Source: Allodiplogaster sudhausi (taxonomy: Eukaryota > Nematoda > Chromadorea > Rhabditida > Diplogasteridae). Taken from it: a stretch of 64,000 bases of DNA. The notes below the pieces were generated by a model, which worked only from the letters and a program-made list of their open reading frames with translations, was not told the origin of the DNA and made no database searches. The stretch covers positions 663,001-727,000 of the forward strand of contig CALZFC010000001.1 of assembly GCA_945643635.1 (NCBI GenBank). The letters are read 5' to 3'. Of this stretch, positions 32,854-43,798 are shown one piece after another (positions within the stretch are counted from its first letter, which is position 1; each line of letters starts with the position of its first letter). The translations under genes and the position numbers were made by a program.

Positions 32854-34020
32854 GTGGTTCCCGGGTCGGAGGCGTGTAGTCTGTTGCATGGTCGAGACCC
32901 GAGGCCGCTTGGTGAGCATCTGAGACTAGAAGAGCAGAGCAAGTACCAAGAGACGGAAGAGTATAAGAAGGATCTAGTGAACAATCTGAGAATTGCCCAC
33001 GAATCTGCACGCGAGAACTTAGAAAGAGCGGCGCAATCGATGAAAAAGCAGTATGACGAAAGAAATCGAGTTGAAAACAAGAACTATTCGAAAATTGGCG
33101 ATCGAGTAATGGTGAAAGTGCCCGCAGAAAAGAGAGCAGCAGCGATTCCAAAGTTGGTTACGGAGTGGCAGGGGCCTTTTCGAGTACTGGAAGTGAGTGC
33201 AAATTCAGCAAAAGTGAAAAACATGAACAAAAATGAAGTGCTAATCTTGCCATTCGATCAGCTTAAGAAGGTGAGAGAAGAAGTAGAAGAGGAGAAAGTA
33301 CAGGAGAGAAGGAGAAAAAGGATGCAGAGAGGAATCAACATCGTTTTCAGATCGGAGTACCCTCTGGAGTGGGAAGGGCACGTCTCTTGGATCGTCCCTG
33401 TCGAGTGGAAGAAAGGACTGGAGAAACGGACGCAGGACACCGTGATTGGCTACGAGAAGGGAGAGGATCTTCTCGAGATCTTGAAGTCAGTCCATTACAT
33501 CAAGAGTCGAGTTACGGTAATGGGAGTGACTTGGAAAGTGGATGAGGAGTGGATAAGACTGGCGGGATCCATCCAAGACCAGATGAAAAGAGTGGACTCC
33601 CTGGCTGAGAAGATCAAAGGAGAAGTCGTTGTAATGCCAGATCTTCCACCAGATGACGTCACTCTCGCCGAGAAGGAACAGATGGCGAAGCTGCTAGGTG
33701 GTGTCTTCAAACCCGGGAAGGAGGGTTACGGTAGCCACTCTGGAGACGTGCAGCGAAGGAAGCGCATATCCAGTTTATCTCCTGCAAGTCCCGGTGAAGA
33801 GAGGAGAGAAGCACGAAGAATGGAAAATTCTGTAGCACGTCAAGAACGTCTCGAAGGCAAGTGGACTGGACGTGGATTACCTGAAGACCAAGCGTGTTGT
33901 GGAGAGGAGCAGCCTCCCGGGCAGAGGAGGAATCAGGACGACATTTGGAGGAGCTCCAAGAGAGAGAACATATCAGCAGCAACAGCCATGGAGAGGATCG
34001 AGCATGCCCTCCAGTTATAG
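32854..34020 (+). pseudogene. Integrase C-terminal tail plus long charged extension
   Basis: This 388-codon open frame starts inside the 5' LTR remnant, so its first 25 or so codons are not ancestral. Residues about 30-140 match the tail of Ty3-type integrases: a helical DLVNNLRIAHESAREN stretch, IGDRVMVKVP (about 81-90), WQGPFRVLE (about 105-113), then a LPFDQLKKV end. Residues 140-388 form a charged region with EEWIRLAGSI and a G/R-rich end; this part is not recognised and may be an extra open frame of the element. It remains uninterrupted, suggesting a recent deletion. A third frame overlaps its end (to 34,288) in the LTR. Confidence 0.65.
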
Positions 34021-34160
34021 CCGCGGAGGCAGAGGAAGTGGTTTTGGTGGGCAGATCAGACGCGGAATGGCCCCCACCACAACAACAAGCACATCGGTCA
34101 CATCAACCATCGTCGCGGTCTCTACTAAGCGCCGGGACGGCGCTCTCGAGAAGGGGGGGA

Positions 34161-34724
34161 TGTCAAGGAGGCCCCTTTTCTTCTACAGTTTTATCCATGT
34201 TTTATTGTCTTTAGTGCACCAATTAGCTTTTATAAGGTGCATTTATTTCCTTCCTTGCGTAGTAATTATTTCGGTTTGTGACTTTTAGTGTGTGATTGCT
34301 TTATGGTGTCATTTTTATCATTCTTTATGTTTCTGGCTGGATTAGTGGTTAGGAGTTAGTGGTTCCCGGGTCGGAGGCATGTAGCGGTCGGGTGGCTCTC
34401 GGAAGAGCGGGTTGCGAGCGGCTCATCGAGGAGCGTAGCTGTGCAGACGGGTCAGCCATTTCAAGGACAAGTTAAGGTGCTGATTTGAGTGTTGTTTGTT
34501 TGTTTTGTTCGTTCATTTTCTTCTATCTCTTTGGCCTTACTTATTTCGTTCTAAACCTTTGCTTTTAATAAACTTTGTTTCTTTTCTGCCTTTGGTTTTC
34601 GCGTTGCAGGCAGGGATTGAACGGAGTTGAGCAAAGGCCTTGGGTGGTATATTGAAGGTTTTCTGTCTGAAGCTCGAGGTCATTCTTGTTGAAATCCGAC
34701 TAGATACCAATTCCTGGTATTACA
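34161..34724 (+). repeat. 3' LTR of the 32.7-34.7 kb element
   Basis: Begins TGTCAAGGAGG after a G-run (purine tract) and ends GGTATTACA. Contains a possible polyadenylation signal (aataaa near 34,568). The first 220 bases are repeated at 32,656-32,879. Confidence 0.75.
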
Positions 34725-34852
34725 ATGTAAGTCTAAACAGTCAAATTTACATTTGCCTGAAATGAAGGGAGTTGTTAAGATGAGTCGTGCAAGCACCGCG
34801 AAGGCATCACAAAGCAATTGTCTTGATGCTCCAGAAATAGTCATCATTATTA
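34725..34852 (+). repeat. 128-bp direct repeat, right copy
   Basis: Begins immediately after the 3' LTR and matches 32,519-32,646 over its whole length. Confidence 0.9.
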
Positions 34853-35556
34853 TGAAACGATCTACACACTAGAAGACAATTGCAGATTTATCCCTGAAAT
34901 TTGAAAACCATATGAGTATAAGCATGCTCATTGCATGCTTCTTGTCTCAGACAAAAAGGCGCGAAATCAAAGATTGAGTCTTTCACTCCTTTAATACTGC
35001 ACACTGTCATAGAATAGTTCAAAAGTAAGTCAGGTGTTTGCAATTGTCGTCCACCCGAAAATATACTACAGGAAAGAAAAATGGACTTTATCCGGTTTCA
35101 GCGAGACATTATTGAATAGTTACGGGTTCAAGATGGGCAAGATTTCAAAGATTCTCCACTGCCGGAATCTGATAAAGTGGCCGCAGACATTGGGCTTCTT
35201 TATCCGTGAGCACCCATCGTTTCTCCATAAGCAGCACCTATCACGAACGAGCAAGAAGGTCGAGTGCTGGTTGGGAAAGGGGGCCAACACATTAGAAGCG
35301 AGCGAGATTAATAACTTTGGCCTCAATATGAGTCTTATTGTCCGCATCTAGTCAGTCACTGACATCTTCAAGGTTGTATGTATGTATTAAATTGTTTATT
35401 CAAATTCATAAAAGATTCCTCATTGTCAATTACGAAAATGTTTTTACAGTTATAATTTGTCAGAGATCTGCAGCATTTATTTGAAGAAATATACTTTCTC
35501 AATTTTAGGAGAGTTTTAACATTTAGTTTCTGAGTGACGCAAATAAAATGTTTATA
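34853..35556. other. Region with a possible coding remnant
   Basis: Around 35,125-35,215 a plus-strand frame reads SPLPESDKVAADIGLLYP and stops. A similar stretch (PESDEVAVDV) occurs near 60,615-60,650 on the other side of the locus. No splice-supported gene could be built. A copy of a dispersed motif is at 34,946-34,994. Confidence 0.35.
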
Positions 35557-36970
35557 TGACACGATTTGCGAGAGAATCAAAATGTCTGGGGCCCTAGAAA
35601 AATCATCATCTCCGATTTTGCTTAAAAGTTGTTTATTTATTAATTCAGACCCGGAGAATCGATTGGGATGGGTCTTGGAGCCTAAAAATGTCGTTTTAAA
35701 AAGTTATGAAGAGTTGAAAAACTGCGCATCTTTTTGAGGTGGTCGAGTAGGGCGCACGTTTATGAACATTTCTCCTCGCGCAGTAAAGTAATAAGCTTGA
35801 AAATTTTAACATAGATAAATAAGATATTGCTTAAACTAAAAGTCAAAACAGAATTTGAAAATTTTTCAATATCGATTTTTTTACGTTCTCTCAAATTCAA
35901 TGCCGAATGAACGTGTTAGAATGCAAAATCGGCAGACCATTTTGTATGCATCGCATAGAGCATAAAATTAGCTTTCGTATGATGTATAGGATGTTCTATT
36001 TTGAGGAAGTCTTCGACTTGTTTATGCGAATATGCCAGTGCGCGACTGCGAAAACCGGCGTCGAATCGCGGCGCGACACGATATTGGTCGAATTCAAATA
36101 CTATTTTCTATACATCTAATGATATTTTGTTTTTTTTATATCTCTTTATAACTTTATTAAGACTATTAAGCTCATTTTTGAATAAAAAATACAATTTTCA
36201 GCCAAATATTTACGAATCACTCATCTCAACAAAAAGAGACCTAGTTGTCGTGAAAGTACGTTAAAGAGTGAATTCGTAAATTTTTGGCTGAAAATTGTAT
36301 TTTTTATTCAAAAATGAGCTTAATTGTCTTAATAAAGTAATAAAGAGATATAAAAAAACAAAACATCATTAGATGCATAGAAAATAGTATTTGAATTCGA
36401 CCAATATCGTGTCGCGCCGCGATTCGGCGCTGGTTTTCGCAGTCGCGCCGCGATTCGACGCCGGTTTTCGCAGTCGCGCATGGCATATTCGCATAAACAA
36501 GTCGAAGACTTCCTCAAAATAGAACATCCTATACATCATACGAAAGCTAATTTTATGCTCTATGCGATGCAAACAATATGGTCTGCCGATTTTGCATTCT
36601 AACACGTTCATTCGGCATTGAATTTGAGAGAACGTAAAAAATCGATATTGAAAAATTTTCTAATTCTGTTTTGACTTTTAGTTTAAGCAATATCTTATTT
36701 ATCTATGTTAAAATTTTCACGCTATTTACTTTACTGCGCGAGGAGAAATGTTCATAAACGTGCGCTCTACTCGACCACCTCAAAAAGATGCGCAGTTTTT
36801 CAACTCTTCATAACTTTTTAAAACGACATTTTTAGGCTCCAAGACCCATCCCAATCGATTCTCCGGGTCTGAATTAACCAATAAACAACTTTTAAGCAAA
36901 ATCGGAGGTGATGATTTTTCTAGGGACCCAGCCCTATTACCAAATTTTGATTCTCTCGCAAATCGCGTCA
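35557..36970. mobile_element. Long TA-flanked foldback transposon
   Basis: The left arm starting tgacacgatttgcgagagaa (35,557 to about 36,210) is mirrored by the right arm (about 36,260-36,970) ending ttctctcgcaaatcgcgtca. That is about 650 bases of arm with a few differences, for example one extra copy of a gccgcgattcg unit in the right arm. Flanking dinucleotides are TA on both sides. No transposase is present. It lies directly at the edge of the inverted-duplication homology. Confidence 0.82.
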
Positions 36971-37573
36971 TATTCTCATGGAGGCGAAGTTGTATCTCTC
37001 TTCCTCTCGCATCTTTCTCTCTCTCGCACCTTTCTCTCTCTCTCGCATCTTTCTATTTCCTCCCTCTCTCTCACTCTCGCTCTCTCATTCTCACAAACTC
37101 TCTCTCTCCTCTCGAATCCTCGTCCTCTCTCTCTCGATCTCTTTTTTTCTCAAAAATAAGATTATTCAACATCGCCATTATCAGAATATGCAATCAACTT
37201 CTACGGCGCCAAAAATACTAATTACATGCAATCGCACAAATTTATCATGTTGTCTTTTTCGGCACTTGCAAAGTGCTTGTTTCGCTCTCCGTTTACTCGA
37301 ATTTCTCAGTTCTCCTCTCATTGTCGATTTCGTCGCCCCTCGCTGGTCGGTCGACTCTTCCTCTGCTCTCACACTCTCTCGCGTTCTTCTTCTTCTTCTT
37401 CTTCTCTCTCTCGCTCGCTCGCTGGCTCTATCTTCCGCCTTCCTCTTACTCTGGTATCATCACATTTCATTGACTAATTTTAGATATTTATTAATAATTT
37501 CTTTATTTTTTGTATTTATTATTTATTAATTTTGACTAATTTACTATTTTAAAGATATAATTTCATTTTAGAG

Positions 37574-38126
37574 ATGACAAACGCCCGTCTCTCCAACATC
37601 CAAATGGGCGTCACTTCCATCGTGGCCAGCCGCTACTTGGTACGGAAACGTGAAGAGATTGGGAGAGACAGTCTACTCTCTTTCTCTAAGTCTCTTTCCT
37701 TGCTCTACCCTCTCTCTCTCTCTCTCTCTCTTTCCATATTCACTCACTCTCACTCTTTCTCTATGTCTCTCTCCGCTCACTCTTTTAATTTTAACACTCC
37801 CCTACTTGGTAGGGTAGCAGTAAAATAACGATTTTTGAATGCTGTAAGATTGTTACGATGGCTCCAAATTTGTTATCGTCGCGCTAGTTGCGAAAATTTG
37901 TTTGCTTTCTCACGGACCAACCTCCACGATGGCACTAAATGTGGCCAAGTGAAGAAGCGAAAGTGCAGATAAGTCGAGAGAGTACTCACTCTCTTCACCA
38001 TCTCTCTCATTGTCTCTCTTATCACACTCTCTTTCTCAATTATCGCTCCTCTCTCATACTCTTCACCCTCTCTCTCATTCTCTCTCCTCGCCCACTCTCT
38101 CTCTCTCTCCTCACTCTATCACATTA

Positions 38127-38165
<39 letters not shown>

Positions 38166-41100
38166 TCTCTCTGTCCTCATTCTCCTTTCTACAGTGCGCG
38201 AGACGCTTGGGCGAGGGAGCCTTTGGCAAGGTCTACGAAGTCGTTGATCTCAAGCGCAAGGGCTCGCCCCACCTAGCACTCAAGGTCCCAAATACGGTCG
38301 CACTAAAATTTTACACTCTCAAAGAAAGGTGTCACCAAAATTGTGATTTTTGCTAAGCATCACAAAAGGAATAAACCGAAATTTAGAACTTTTCCGACTA
38401 ATTTATTCTAATTGCATAACGACACATTTCTATTGAAGATCTAAAAAAATTAATATATTTGTCGATTACTTTTATATATGCAAATTTTCTAATTTAGATT
38501 TCCATAAATGAGGACTACAATTTGAATTTTTCTTAATGCAGGCCGAGCTTCTTGGCGCTGAAGACAACCGCGAGTCGCTGCGCATGGAGGTGAAAATGAT
38601 GACGTTGCAAAAAGAAAATTCAAATTTAAATCTGGCGCCATTTTCAGGCGTATGTCCTGCGACGCCTGGCAAGCCTCCATGCCGAACACGCTGTCAAGCT
38701 GCACGCAATTGGCCGGGTAAGCGCATAAATTTTATTTGGCGGGAACTTTTTTTTTCAAATTTTATTTGAAGAAAGAGAAACAGATGAATCTAACATAATA
38801 GAAGCAGAATAAATAAATTAATTAATTAAAATAAAAATTAAGGAACGAAACTTCAACTATGTCGTGATGACTCTTCTCTCGTATTCACTCGCGGACATTC
38901 GACGTCGACTGCCCGGAGAGGTTGTACAAGATTAAAGGCGCCAAAATTCACGTTTGAATTCGCGCCTTTTTGCCTGGGAGGCGAGAGCGAGAGATTACAA
39001 TAAGATAAATTACATATATGTTTCTTCAGATCTTCTCGCTGCCCTCCACGCTGCGCGTCGGTCTCCAGGCTCTCGCGGCGATTGGCGAACTGCACAATGC
39101 AGGGTTAGCCGGTGGACTATGGGTGCGGAGCTTGGCCGGGCAAAGCAAAGTTAAACTCTGGGCCAGAAATGGACGTGGGGGCGGAGCTTGGCGGTCCGGG
39201 CGGGACAAAGGAGGGGGGATGAGTTTGGATTTGAGAGCGAATTGTCGGGCTAAAAGGGAGCAGAATTTTTTTTATGAAGATTGTTATTTAAGTATTTTTT
39301 GAATGCTTATCAATTAATTAATTAATTAATTAATTACATTATTTTTTTGCAGCTTCGTGCATCGCGACATCAAGCCGCCCAACTTTGCCTTTGGCAAGGA
39401 TCGCCAACTCCAGAAGCTCTTTCTCATCGACTTTGGCCTTTGCCGCGAGATTATGGTTTGTATATTTATTGTTATTTCTTATTATTTTTATTATTATCAT
39501 ATTACAGTACTCCGAGACACTGGCGACCAAGCTACGCACGCCGCGGCACGATTGCCCCTTCAGAGGCACGACGCGCTACTGCTCGCTCAACGTGCACTCG
39601 CGCAAGGACCAGGGACGGTTGGCTTGCTTTATTCTCTCTTTCTCTCTCTATCATTCTCTCTCTCTCTAACTCTCCCACTCTCTAACTCCCTCTCTTTTAT
39701 TGTCTAAACAGCGCTCTCCTCAGGCACGATGATCTCATCTCGCTCCTCTACGTCATGTATGAGATGATCCGCGGCTCGCTTCCATGGTTTGTTTCGTATT
39801 CCTATGGCTGATTTTCATTACATTTTTAGTGCTACAGTACCCTAAGGTCCGCTCTTCAGGAAGCAGCTGGACCGCGTGAAGGCGGAGAAGGTGAAGCGCG
39901 AGTCGGAGGCGGTCGTCCTCGCGACCGGGCCGCCCAAGCTGCGTGCCGCGTTCGAGTACGTCAGCAGCCTCAGCTACTTCCAGACGCCGGGTACGGTACC
40001 CCTATTAATTGATTAGTTAATTAATCAATTAATTACTTTAAAATTAAAAATAAATAAATAATTAAATTAAGTATGATCGTTAAAAGATGCTAGAATATGC
40101 TGTTGAAGTTGCGTTCTTTAAAGGAGACTTTTTTGTCTGACCATTCCAGTAGCGTCTCCACAATTCACATGCTCTCTCGCCCTTCTTGCAGACTACGCCA
40201 AGATCCGGCAGCTCTTCTACGACCTCCTCGGCGAGCAGAAGAAAACGAGCGGCTCGTTCGAGTGGGCGCATCTGGCTGTCGTGCCGTTTGAGAACAAGTA
40301 AGAGCCAGAAACTCGCGTTTGAATTCGCGCCCTTTTCCCTGACAAAAAAATTAAAGTGTCGTGCTCCTTTAAGGAATCATAAAAAAGAACGAAATATCTA
40401 ACAAGTTTTGATTTTTTTGTTATAAAATTATTAATAATAATTTACGAAATATATGAAAGAGAATATATTCCCGGCAATTCACACAGTCAGGGCAACGGCA
40501 TTGGCGAGAAGGCGAAAGACGAGTGCGCAGTGGCGGAGCCGAGCAATAAAGGATTCGTCCACGAGGCCGAACAGACCCTCCTCGACATTCCGGAGGCGGT
40601 GAGAGAGATTTGAGAGAGAAGCAGAGAATGCGATAGAGGGAAAAGAAGCAGACGGAATATAAAGAGAGAGAGATGTGACTCAAGCAGAGAAGCAGAGAAT
40701 GTGGGAGAGGGAAAAGAAACAGAGGGATGTAGAGAGAGAGATGAGAGTCAAGCGGAGAAGCAGAGAATGTGAGAGAGGGAAAAGAAGCAGATAGAATATA
40801 TAGAGAGGGATGTGAGTCAAGCAGAGAAGTAGAGATGGGAGAGAGAGCAGAAATATTCAGAGGAAGTGTGAGAGCAGCCAAAGCGAAAGACACTTGCTGT
40901 ATTGGGAGAGAAATTTTAATGAAGAGAGTTGGGAGTGAATCAATCAAAGGAAGGGGGGAGATGTATAGTTGACCTCAAGTTTAAATGATAGAGTAAGAGG
41001 GAGACAAAGAGAACATAGAAAACAGAGGATGGTAAAGGAATCCAGGCAGAAAACAAGCGATGTTCGGTGAAAGGAGAGAGGGGAACAAGAAAATACTCTC

Positions 41101-42159
41101 TCTTTTTTTCAGTTTCCCGCCGAGGATTCCGACGACGAGACGGACGATCCGACCATTAACTCAGTCATCAACAACACTCTCGTCAAGGTTTTTTTCTTTC
41201 TTTCTCATTCGTCATCTTATCTTTCCGCTTCTAGTGCCTTCTTTTATGTACCATAGGTAAGAAGATTGAAATTAAATTGAATAAATTTTATTAATTAATT
41301 AAACGTAATTGGCCAGGCCGGCCTGCCGCTGCCCGATCGGCCTTCGTCGGAGAAGGAGGAGGAGGCCGACGGAGTGGCGCGCGAGACCAAGTCGGCCATC
41401 GAACGCGCCCATCGCAAGCTCGACAAGCCCGCCATTCTCAAGGCGAGAGAGAGAGAGGACTACTGTAGAATTTGAATTTTCGCGCCAATTTGTTTTCATT
41501 CAAACGTTTAAATTTCAATCCTTTTCAGTTAAAGGAGGGCGATCACAGGGAAAATTACTATACGTAAATAGATTTCAAATTTACGCTTCGCACTCTCATA
41601 CACGCGTGCGCTATAGTCAACTAGCACATTTGAAGAACCCGCGAATTAGCATAGATTGCCCACTCCCAAGGCAGACGCGGAAAGTCGAGGCTGTTTATTC
41701 GTGATCTCATAGCTATAAAACTCGAGAGGCTATGGAACTCACATTGTTCTTGAGGCCCCATGTGCCAGAGAAAAAGGAGCGAATTCAAACGCAATTTTTT
41801 GGCTAAGTTTAAAAATAAGAAATATTCTTCTTCTCTCTTTGCAGCCCGCGCCGACGTCGACGACTCTGACCACGAAGACAACGACGCCGTCGCTGCCGCC
41901 CGCGCCCGTCTCAGCAACCGCCGGCTCGAACTCGAACAAGATTGGCGATGACGTCATTAGTCATATTACCGTATTTTCTCTATTATTAGAATAATACCTC
42001 TAATAATACAACTAAAAATATATTTTCCAGTTGCTGCCCGCGACGAAGCTGAAGGGAACGAAGAACGCGTCGAACGTGAAGGCGCCAGCCGTGCCAACGC
42101 CTGTCGCCAAGCCAATTCCACCCAAGAAGAAGGGGGAGACGGGCAAGGGCAAGAAGTAG
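37574..42159 (+). CDS. Tau-tubulin-kinase-like (CK1 superfamily) protein kinase, intact copy
   Basis: Sixteen exons join in frame to 499 residues: 37,574-37,639, 38,195-38,284, 38,542-38,589, 38,648-38,716, 38,843-38,920, 39,030-39,103, 39,353-39,455, 39,508-39,617, 39,712-39,786, 39,860-39,990, 40,192-40,297, 40,487-40,598, 41,113-41,187, 41,317-41,442, 41,845-41,952 and 42,031-42,159. Landmarks are the glycine loop [12 protein letters not shown] (about 27-38), the ATP lysine in HLALK (52), the catalytic loop HRDIKPPN (145-152), IDFGLCRE (167-174), the TTBK signature FRGTTRYCS, then [13 protein letters not shown] and GSLPW. Residues 350-499 are a low-complexity, acidic then lysine-rich tail ending [11 protein letters not shown]. 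Nematodes have a large, often sperm-enriched family of these kinases. Intron 14 starts with GC. CT tracts fill several introns. Confidence 0.82.
40600..40960 (+). repeat. Imperfect tandem repeat in kinase intron 12
   Basis: A unit of roughly 70 bases with caagcagagaagcagagaat and gagagggaaaagaagcaga repeats about four times. One copy survives in the right arm (55,534-55,645). Confidence 0.6.
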
Positions 42160-42197
42160 AGAAGAGATTAGAGGAGCAGTGAGAGAATGGAGGGAAA

Positions 42198-42241
<44 letters not shown>

Positions 42242-42978
42242 TTCTCACTTTCTCTCTACCTCTTAAGTCACATTGTCTCTCACCGACCTTCATCATTCCT
42301 CTCAAGACACTTCCATAGTCCCTATGTGAGATCCGCCCTTTCAACAATAAAGGAGCTATAAAAAAAGGATTGTTGATCTTATTTTACTCAATTTTGCAAG
42401 AAGCACTCACACTCATCATTGACTGAACCGATACGCCTCCTTCTAGCGGAAAAGTTGTCTGAAAAGTTTTCCGCAACACATGGAAGATATGTATGTATGT
42501 ATGTATGTTCTTCTTTCGCCTAACAAGGGAACCATAAGTTGGAGGGTTTGGACTTCATTACGCATCTCAAAAATTTATTTTGTTTACCTTGACAAAAGGA
42601 AAAGAAAATGTAAAAGAAAAGATAATTAAAAATTATTATTTTATTTATTAGTAAACTGAAAGCTCTCGTATCTTTGGAGTCAATAGATGGTCCATTTATT
42701 AATTAGGCCGAAGCATATATTTCAAGTGAGTGAAAAGCCGATATTTAGGAGAGGATTCATGAGAAAGAAAAGATAACAAAAGGGGCCGTAGTCTGGAGAG
42801 TGGGGACAGGTAAGGAGAAATGGCGAATTTCCGAAGAAAATGCCTCAATCCTGTCGAGTTCACGCGACTCTCAAAGCGCATAAATTCCTGCAAAGGAGAG
42901 AAAGGAAGAGGGCCATTTGTATTATCGATCTATTTTTCTGCCCTTTTCTCTCTCAGGACGTCGGCTGTGCTTGGCCTG
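42160..42978. other. Downstream of the kinase; no clear gene before the LTR element
   Basis: A CT run (42,194-42,265) and a polyadenylation-like aataaa (42,346) follow the kinase stop. A short minus-strand frame (42,699-42,893) has no support. The sequence from about 42,955, after a tctctctcag acceptor, may be the start of an exon split by the LTR element. Confidence 0.45.
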
Positions 42979-43348
42979 TGTTGAGTAGATATGTAAATAT
43001 CTACTCATGTTAATATGTACTATGAACATTTGTATATGGACTCTGTGAGTCCTGTTACATTATACTCGTCTACGTGAGTCGCCAGCTGGGAATGGTATAA
43101 AAACCCTCGGCTGGTATCTTCAGCGTCAGTCACTTCCCGTCTCTCATTGTCACTTCCACTTCTCGCGTCATCCGGTTACTTCGTGTTCCCGTCATTTCCC
43201 TCCTTCTCCTCTCGTTCAAGCGGTCGACTCTCCATTCCCTCATCTCTCTCTCAATAAACCCTAGTCCCGCTCTTGCCTCGTCTTCCCACATTCTATTCCC
43301 TGTCCCTCTGTGTGAAGGACACATCGTTCCCTACGTGAGGACACAACA
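42979..43348 (+). repeat. 5' LTR
   Basis: Contains a TATA-like ggtataaaaacc (about 43,093) and an aataaa (about 43,252), the expected U3 promoter and polyadenylation signals. The 3' LTR is nearly identical, and a diverged relative occurs alone at 57,192-57,558. Confidence 0.9.
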
Positions 43349-43798
43349 ATTGGCGATCAGTACTACAAGAACTCGGGCGGCGACCGATTTTCATCTACGG
43401 CTGTTTCTCTCACGCGTCTTCGGCAGCCCTTCAGTTGTTAAAACCCCAAGGTTACGGGGGCCCTTCACTGTTTACAGTGATTGGGAACAACAAATTCGTT
43501 TTCCATTCCTAGAAGAGGCTTTGAGCCCACCCAGTGAAAAGAGGCCTTGAGCCCACTCAGTGAAGAGGCCTTGAGCCCAACATCCTGTCCAAAAAGAGGC
43601 TTTGTGCCCACCATTTTCCCAAGCCAACGGGCTTCTGGTGGTCTTCGAAGAAAACCTACGGGTTATAGCCAACGGGCTGAAGTTCTTCTGAAGAAAACCT
43701 ACGGGTTATAGCCAACGGGCTGAAGTTCTTCTAAAGAAAACCTCCGGGTTAATAGCCAACGGGCTGAAGACGAGTGATAACCAACGGACTCGAAGACG

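Larger units (their letters stand above)
32656..34724 (+). mobile_element. Internally deleted Ty3/gypsy-type LTR retrotransposon
   Basis: A partial 5' LTR (about 32,656-32,879) matches the first 220 bases of the 3' LTR (34,161-34,724, about 564 bp, TG...CA). Internal sequence jumps straight from within the 5' LTR into the 3' end of the polyprotein. Primer-binding site, gag, protease, reverse transcriptase and most of integrase are missing. The element cannot move alone. Confidence 0.8.
27720..40800 (+). repeat. Left arm of large inverted duplication
   Basis: Gene X (minus) and the TTBK-like kinase (plus) occur here in an order and orientation mirrored at 55,460-64,000. Homology includes introns and flanks: for example the sequence before X exon 1 (31,017-31,075) matches about 60,990-61,060 inverted. 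The stretch 31.1-37.0 kb is not shared, having an LTR element and a foldback element here and a transthyretin-like gene on the other arm. Both genes on this arm have open models. Confidence 0.85.

Noticed and set aside
35907..36611. Matching 70-80 codon frames on both strands
   Set aside because: Arms of the TA foldback element translated from each side; no transposase motifs.
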